From: Streptosporangiaceae bacterium
GTDB lineage: Bacteria > Actinomycetota > Actinomycetes > Streptosporangiales > Streptosporangiaceae
Length of the DNA stretch: 7,318 nt
Assembly (NCBI GenBank): GCA_025934635.1
Contig: JAICWX010000389.1
Span: 1 to 7,318 of the forward strand
Direction of reading: 5' to 3'
A program made the position numbers and the translations under genes. Below the pieces are notes generated by a model that was given only the letters and a program-made list of their open reading frames with translations, did not search any database and had not been told where the DNA came from. Of the stretch, positions 3,508 through 7,318 are shown piece after piece. Numbering within the stretch: position 1 is the stretch's first letter; each line of letters begins with the position of its first letter.

Positions 3508-6024
3508 GTGCCGAGCCGCGATCAACGGCTGCCACTGCCTGCGGCACTGCCGCCTGCCCACCGCGATTTCTATAATGAGCTGCGGCGATTGATCGATGTG
3601 GCCGGCCTTACCTGCCGTGCGCTCGAGACGGTGACGTCAGCCCCGCCGGGAGCTGTGCCGCCCGGATCGGGTGAGCCCGCTTTTTACAGCAAATCCCGGT
3701 GGGGGCGCTGGGTAAACGGGCAGTCGCGGCCGCCGAGAAAAGCGATCAAGATATTGGCGGAAAGACTCGCCGGTGACGAGATCAAGGCCGCTCACCTGCT
3801 GGAACTGTGGGACGGCGCCTTCGCGCCGGTACCCCAGCCGGTCGCGGAAGCCCAGCCGGCTGCGGAAACTGAGCCGGCCGCGGAACCTCCGCCGGGGCGG
3901 GACAGCCCGGTGGCCGGCCAGCTGGCCGCCCTGGTGGCCGGGGAGTGCGCGGCCGAGCTGAACGACCGCGTGCTGCAGGGCTGGCAGCCGCTCGCAGTGG
4001 GCTGGCAGCCGGCCGCTGGTCCGGTCGATCCCGGGGCCTCGGGCACGGTCCCGCCCGGCGACGCCGGTGACGTCGGGTCGCTGGCCCGGTTCGTCCGGGA
4101 GGGCGGCCGGCTGATCGTGACCGGACCGGGCGGGGCGGGCAAGAGCACGCTGGCCGTGCTGCTGATGGACGACCTGCTCGGCCGCCGCCGCCCCGGTGAC
4201 CCGGTGCCGGTGCTGGTCCCGGCGTCCACGCGGGGGCCCGGCGAGAGGGTGAAGGGGTGGCTGGAGCGGACGCTGGCGGACCGGTACCCGCCGCTGCGCG
4301 ACGCCCGCGCCTACGGGACGGAGGCGATCGCCGCCCTGGTGGCGCAGCGCGGCGTGCTGCCGGTGATCGACGGGCTCGACGACCTGGAGCGTGAGCCGCG
4401 CGGGCAGCTGCTCGCCGCGCTCAGCCGCGCGTTCGGTCCGTGCCAGCCGCTGATCCTGACCTGCCGGGGGCCCGAGTACCGCGAGGCGGTCGAGGCGGCC
4501 GGCGTGGTGCTCCCGGGCGGCGCCGTCATCGAGCTGCGGGCGGTGGCCGGCGAGGACGCGGCCCGCTTCCTGGAGCGCGGCACGGCCGGGCCGCGGGCCC
4601 GGAGCCTGCGGCCGGTGGTCGACGCCATCCGGGCCCGGCCGTCCGGGCCGCTGGCCCTGGCCCTGTCCAGCCCGCTGATGGTGGCGCTGGTCCGGGCAAC
4701 CTACACCGGCTCAGCATCCCGCTCCGGTTCCGGCTCCGGTTCCGAGGATGTCGTCGCGAGGCTGGCCCGGCAGGACGACCGGGCGGCGGTGGAGAGCCAG
4801 CTGCTTGACGGCCTGATCGGCGCCAGCTTCGGCGCCCGCGCCACCAGCGAGCAGGCCCGCCCGGACCAGCCCTGGGACGCGCGGGACGCGGAGCGGTGGC
4901 TGGGCTTCCTGGCCCGCCACCTGGCCCGGTGGCGCAGCTATGACCTGGACTGGCTGCGGCTGCGCTACGCGGTGGCCGCCTTCACCGACCCGCTGCGCCG
5001 GGCCTGCCTCGGTGCCGTGCTGGTCTTCGTGCTGGCCGGGACGCTGTTCGGGCTCGGCCGCGGGCTGCCGTACGGGGGTACCCAGGGGCTGCTCTACGGG
5101 CTCGGGCACGGACTGGACGCCGCCCTGATCGTCGGGGCGGTCTACCTGCTGGCCCCGCTGCCGTACCCGGCCGGGGCGGGCACCGCGCGGTGGGTGCGGC
5201 GGCTGCGCCAGCTCACCCGGACGGCCCGGCGCGCCATCATCGCCATCCCGGTGCCGTACGCCATCGAATCGGGCCTGCGGGACGGGATCGGGGCGGCCAG
5301 GACGCACCGGCCCGGCACCGCGGTCCTGCTGGGCCTGACCGCGGCCGCGCTTAACTGGCTGGTCGCCGCGATCCTGGTCGGGCTGGCCACCCGGGCCCGG
5401 CTGTTCGACCTGGCCGAGCAGCCGGTCTACTTCCGCCTCGGCCTGCCCGGGCGGGGCGCCGAGTTCGCCCGCACGGTGGGCAGGGGCGCCGCCTGGGGCG
5501 CCGGGCTCGGGGTCGTGGCCGGCGTCGGGATCAAGATCCTCGGCAACGTCCTGACGGTCGAGGACCCGCTCTGGGAACTGGGCGTCCCGGCCGGTGCCGT
5601 GATCGGCGCCGCGTTCGCGCTGGCCGAGTGGGGCCGGACGCCGGACGCCTCGGCCCGGCCGGCTAGCCCCGCCTCCACCCTGCGCGCCGACCGGAACCTG
5701 GTGCTGCTGCTCGCGGTGCCGTTCATGCTGGTCCTCCCGGCCTTCTTCGGGGCCGCCTTCGCCCGCGGGCTGGACGGCTTCGTCAGCTTCGGCCTCTACG
5801 GGCTCGGCATCGGCCTGTCTATCTGGCTGGCCGTGGTGCTCAGCCACCCGTGGCCGCAGTACCTCATCGCCGCGGGCTGGCTCGCGGCCCGGGGCCAGCT
5901 TCCGTGGCGGCTGGCCGCGTTCCTGGCCGAGGCGAGTGACCTGCAGGTGCTGCGCCAGCACGGCGCTGCCTACCAGTTCCGGCACGCCCGCCTGCAGGAT
6001 CACCTGGCCCGGGTTCCCCGTTAG
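3508..6024 (+). CDS. HTH-NACHT-like NTPase with multi-spanning membrane C-terminus
   Basis: An 838-residue protein. Residues about 17-105 form a helical, HTH-like domain (DFYNELRRLIDVAG...SRWGRWVNGQSRPP). A Pro/Ala/Glu linker (110-133) contains an 18-bp repeat. The STAND/NACHT-type NTPase core follows: Walker A GPGGAGKST (206-214, K212), Walker B VLPVIDGLDDL (283-293, D288 with D291/D292), and the sensor strand LILTCRGPEY (315-324, R320). After an all-helical region with a Ser/Gly spacer (about 404-412), membrane segments appear near 500-517, 536-553, 604-628, 661-680, 693-710, 731-753 and 758-780. The end, GQLPWRLAAFLAEA and YQFRHARLQDHL (822-833), is a signature I associate with actinobacterial NACHT membrane proteins. 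Such ATPases oligomerise on sensing a ligand; related bacterial NACHT proteins act in phage defence, but the role here is unknown. The first 102 codons have about 29% A/T in third position against about 2% in the core. Confidence 0.88.
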   Translation: MPSRDQRLPLPAALPPAHRDFYNELRRLIDVAGLTCRALETVTSAPPGAVPPGSGEPAFYSKSRWGRWVNGQSRPPRKAIKILAERLAGDEIKAAHLLELWDGAFAPVPQPVAEAQPAAETEPAAEPPPGRDSPVAGQLAALVAGECAAELNDRVLQGWQPLAVGWQPAAGPVDPGASGTVPPGDAGDVGSLARFVREGGRLIVTGPGGAGKSTLAVLLMDDLLGRRRPGDPVPVLVPASTRGPGERVKGWLERTLADRYPPLRDARAYGTEAIAALVAQRGVLPVIDGLDDLEREPRGQLLAALSRAFGPCQPLILTCRGPEYREAVEAAGVVLPGGAVIELRAVAGEDAARFLERGTAGPRARSLRPVVDAIRARPSGPLALALSSPLMVALVRATYTGSASRSGSGSGSEDVVARLARQDDRAAVESQLLDGLIGASFGARATSEQARPDQPWDARDAERWLGFLARHLARWRSYDLDWLRLRYAVAAFTDPLRRACLGAVLVFVLAGTLFGLGRGLPYGGTQGLLYGLGHGLDAALIVGAVYLLAPLPYPAGAGTARWVRRLRQLTRTARRAIIAIPVPYAIESGLRDGIGAARTHRPGTAVLLGLTAAALNWLVAAILVGLATRARLFDLAEQPVYFRLGLPGRGAEFARTVGRGAAWGAGLGVVAGVGIKILGNVLTVEDPLWELGVPAGAVIGAAFALAEWGRTPDASARPASPASTLRADRNLVLLLAVPFMLVLPAFFGAAFARGLDGFVSFGLYGLGIGLSIWLAVVLSHPWPQYLIAAGWLAARGQLPWRLAAFLAEASDLQVLRQHGAAYQFRHARLQDHLARVPR
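3835..3888 (+). repeat. 18-bp imperfect repeat, three copies, in the linker
   Basis: Three consecutive 18-base units encode QPVAEA, QPAAET and EPAAEP (residues 110-127). It forms a flexible Pro/Ala/Glu spacer between the HTH-like domain and the NTPase. Confidence 0.8.
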
Positions 6025-6821
6025 GGCTTGCGGGCTACTCCGCACCACATCGAGGACGGCAAGGCGGCGACCAGGTCGCTGTCCGGGCGCCACTGCGAGA
6101 CCCCGACCACGCCCGGCTGGAGCAGTTCCAGGCCGGCGAAGAACCGCATGGTTCCCTCGCGGTCGCGCAGCGTGGCCGGGTCGGTGACCCGCTCGTTGTA
6201 CCGCGTGATCGACTCGCCCTGCTGGTTCGGGTTGAAGTCGTCGGTCGGGTGGGAGAGCACCAGGTAGCTGCCGGACGGCAGGGCGTCGAGGAGGGCGGAC
6301 ACCAGCCCGGCCGGGTTCTCCTCGTCCGGGATGAACTGCATGATGGCCAGCAGCATGAGGGCCACCGGCTGGGTGAAGTCCAGCGTCCGCTCCGCCCCGG
6401 CCAGGATCTGGGCCGGGTCGCGCAGGTCGGCCTCGATGTAGTCGCAGACGCCGGGGGAGGTGCCGCGCAGCAGGGCCGCGGCGTGCAGCAGCACCACCGG
6501 GTCGTTGTCGACGTAGACGATGCGGCTCTCGGGCGCCTCGCGCTGCGCGACCTGGTGGGTGTTGTCCGCGGCCGGGATGCCGGTGCCCAGGTCGAGGAAC
6601 TGCCGGAGGCCGGCCTCGCGGGTCAGGTACCGCACCGCCCGGGCCAGGAACTTGCGGTTGGCCTGGACCGCCTGGGCCAGCTGCGGGTAGGCCTGCAGCG
6701 CCAGTTCGGCTGCCTCGCGGTCGGCGGCGAAGTTATCCTTGCCGCCAAGCCAGTAGTCGTAGACCCGGGCGGGGTGGGCTTTGCTCGTGTCGATGACGGC
6801 GTGCGGATGCTCCTCGTCCAT
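6021..6821 (-). CDS. SAM-dependent methyltransferase, DUF574 / Methyltransf_19 family
   Basis: A 266-residue protein of the usual length for this actinobacterial family. The family signature ARVYDYWLGGKDNFAADR is at 18-35. The Rossmann-type SAM site follows: FLDLGTGIP (75-83) as the glycine loop, YVDNDP (103-108) with D105 or D107 as the ribose-binding acid, and EADLRDP (130-136) near the adenine. Substrates of the family are mostly unknown; many members occur per genome in actinomycetes. The ATG at 6821 is preceded by AGGGGG (forward 6829-6834) at 7 bases. The stop TAA (6021-6023) overlaps the TAG (6022-6024) of the convergent NACHT-like gene, with no terminator between them. Any functional link to that gene is unproven. 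Confidence 0.93.
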   Translation of the reverse strand: MDEEHPHAVIDTSKAHPARVYDYWLGGKDNFAADREAAELALQAYPQLAQAVQANRKFLARAVRYLTREAGLRQFLDLGTGIPAADNTHQVAQREAPESRIVYVDNDPVVLLHAAALLRGTSPGVCDYIEADLRDPAQILAGAERTLDFTQPVALMLLAIMQFIPDEENPAGLVSALLDALPSGSYLVLSHPTDDFNPNQQGESITRYNERVTDPATLRDREGTMRFFAGLELLQPGVVGVSQWRPDSDLVAALPSSMWCGVARKP

Positions 6822-6828
6822 CGCGGCA

Positions 6829-6834
6829 CCCCCT
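6829..6834 (-). promoter_or_regulatory. ribosome binding site of the methyltransferase
   Basis: AGGGGG on the minus strand, 7 bases before the ATG, one mismatch from AGGAGG. It supports the start at 6821. Confidence 0.6.
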
Positions 6835-6857
6835 TCCCCGGGCCAGTGTGACTACTG

Positions 6858-6887
6858 AGCCTATCCCGGCGTCAGCCGCGGACTTAA
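6858..6887 (-). promoter_or_regulatory. weak candidate promoter of the methyltransferase
   Basis: On the minus strand TTAAGT (6887-6882), an 18-base spacer and TAGGCT (6863-6858). TAGGCT resembles the TAGRRT form of the Streptomyces -10 box; the -35 is poor. A start near 6851 would leave a leader of about 30 bases. Confidence 0.3.
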
Positions 6888-6972
6888 CCGGACGTCCCGG
6901 CCGGAAATTCTGACCGGCCGCGATCCGGCCGCCCGGTGCCCATCGGGCCGCCCGGCCGGGCCGCGGTTAAAG

Positions 6973-7011
6973 ATCCGTCAGCTGACCGATGTCTCTCACT
7001 GCAACTTGCAG
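6973..7011. promoter_or_regulatory. two palindromes before the HATPase gene, possible operator
   Basis: ATCCGTCAGCTGACCGAT (6973-6990) is an 18-bp inverted repeat with a single mismatched pair around the perfect core GTCAGCTGAC. Eight bases on, CTGCAA-C-TTGCAG (6999-7011) is a perfect 13-bp palindrome. They lie 70-108 bases upstream of the ATG at 7081. No convincing -35/-10 pair was found between 6822 and 7080. Confidence 0.45.
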
Positions 7012-7070
7012 AAGTATTTGTCGCGCAAGTGGCAGCAGGCGCAATTTCCGGTCTGCTCCGACCGGCCGCT

Positions 7071-7075
7071 AAGGA
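7071..7075 (+). promoter_or_regulatory. ribosome binding site of the HATPase gene
   Basis: AAGGA lies 5 bases before ATG 7081 and favours it over the in-frame ATG at 7090. Confidence 0.65.
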
Positions 7076-7080
7076 ATCCG

Positions 7081-7318
7081 ATGATCACGATGGCGCCGCC
7101 CCGTACGACCGAAGTGCACGGCTGCCAGGTCCGGCTGCCCGCGGAGCCGGCCACGGCGGGCGAGGCCCGGGATCACGTCCGGGCGGTCCTGGCCGCCTGG
7201 GCTGTCCCGGTCGATGAGGACATCGCGGTCCTGCTGGCCAGCGACCTGGTGACCAACGCCATCCGGCACCAGGCCGACGGGACGATAACGCTCGTCATCA
7301 CCAGCTCGCCGGATCAGC
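7081..7318 (+). CDS. RsbW-like ATP-binding protein (HATPase), N-terminal part
   Basis: The first 79 residues of a gene that runs off the window. The start QVRLPAEPATAGEARDHVRA (16-35), a helix, and then LLASDLVTNAIRH (51-63) match the N-terminal half and N box of the single-domain HATPases related to anti-sigma kinases RsbW/SpoIIAB, very numerous in actinomycetes. N59 is the Mg-binding Asn of the N box. The acidic residue that in the kinases is Glu (E-L-V-T-N-A) is here D55, which may lower or alter kinase activity. The following strand TITLVITSS is also typical. The ATP-lid motifs lie beyond the window. Its partner could be a STAS protein, like the one about 5 kb upstream, but that pairing is a guess. 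Confidence 0.85.
   Translation, partial: MITMAPPRTTEVHGCQVRLPAEPATAGEARDHVRAVLAAWAVPVDEDIAVLLASDLVTNAIRHQADGTITLVITSSPDQ

Noticed and set aside
4711..6093. Long open frame (460 codons) on the minus strand
   Set aside because: It is antisense to the membrane half of the NACHT-like gene; the product is Pro/Gly/Arg/Gln-rich with no domain pattern.
6249..6851. Plus-strand open frame of 200 codons opposite the methyltransferase
   Set aside because: It is the antisense shadow of a gene with a clear family signature.
6898..6920. CGGCCGG-N9-CCGGCCG stem upstream of the methyltransferase
   Set aside because: The arms consist only of C and G in a stretch full of GGCC/CCGG, so it is likely chance; no T tract or conservation evidence.
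1..7318. tRNA, rRNA, CRISPR array, insertion sequence or attachment site
   Set aside because: No cloverleaf pattern, no regularly spaced repeats with unique spacers, no transposase or integrase motifs and no target-site duplications were found by eye.

Overview
The window is very GC-rich, with G or C in almost every third codon position, GTG as well as ATG starts, and purine-rich ribosome binding sites. Its gene families (a DUF574-type SAM methyltransferase, a STAS domain protein, an RsbW-like HATPase, a DUF6328-like membrane protein, and a NACHT-like ATPase with a transmembrane C-terminus) point to a soil-type actinomycete of the Streptomyces / Streptosporangiales / Thermomonosporaceae kind. 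No rRNA, tRNA, CRISPR array, insertion sequence or integrase was seen.

Layout. Positions 1-1219 hold a tight plus-strand run: the 3' end of an ArsR-like regulator with a Cys-rich C-terminus, a small cupin, and a four-helix membrane protein, with gaps of 22 and 16 bases. A 153-base gap with a 9-bp stem-loop and a good SigB-type promoter (GTTT-N16-GGGTA) leads into a DUF6328-like membrane protein (1373-1846). Its last 51 bases overlap, tail to tail, a minus-strand STAS protein (1796-2188) whose usual Ser/Thr phosphorylation position reads D-V-A-G. Upstream of it on the same strand is an AraC-family regulator (2310-3299).

The AraC gene is divergent from a large plus-strand gene (3508-6024, 838 residues). 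The 208 bases between them are unusually structured: a small inverted repeat, a 16-bp hairpin, a second hairpin containing a 12-bp palindrome, and three TGGGAYA repeats spaced exactly 10 bp that run into a plausible -35/-10 pair. The large protein has an N-terminal HTH-like domain, a NACHT/STAND-type P-loop NTPase, and about seven membrane helices ending in a YQFRHARLQDHL tail. Its first about 100 codons have a very different third-position composition from the rest. It ends in a 4-base overlap with a convergent SAM-dependent methyltransferase (6021-6821, minus). The window closes with the start of an RsbW-like HATPase gene (7081 onward, plus), preceded by palindromes.

How they may work together. 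The STAS protein, the HATPase and the SigB-type promoter are all partner-switching or stress-sigma components, and the STAS protein lacks the switchable serine, so a variant stress circuit is possible. The most novel candidate is the HTH-NACHT-TM protein with its elaborate control region; it resembles NLR-like signalling ATPases, some of which act in phage defence. Both links are inference.
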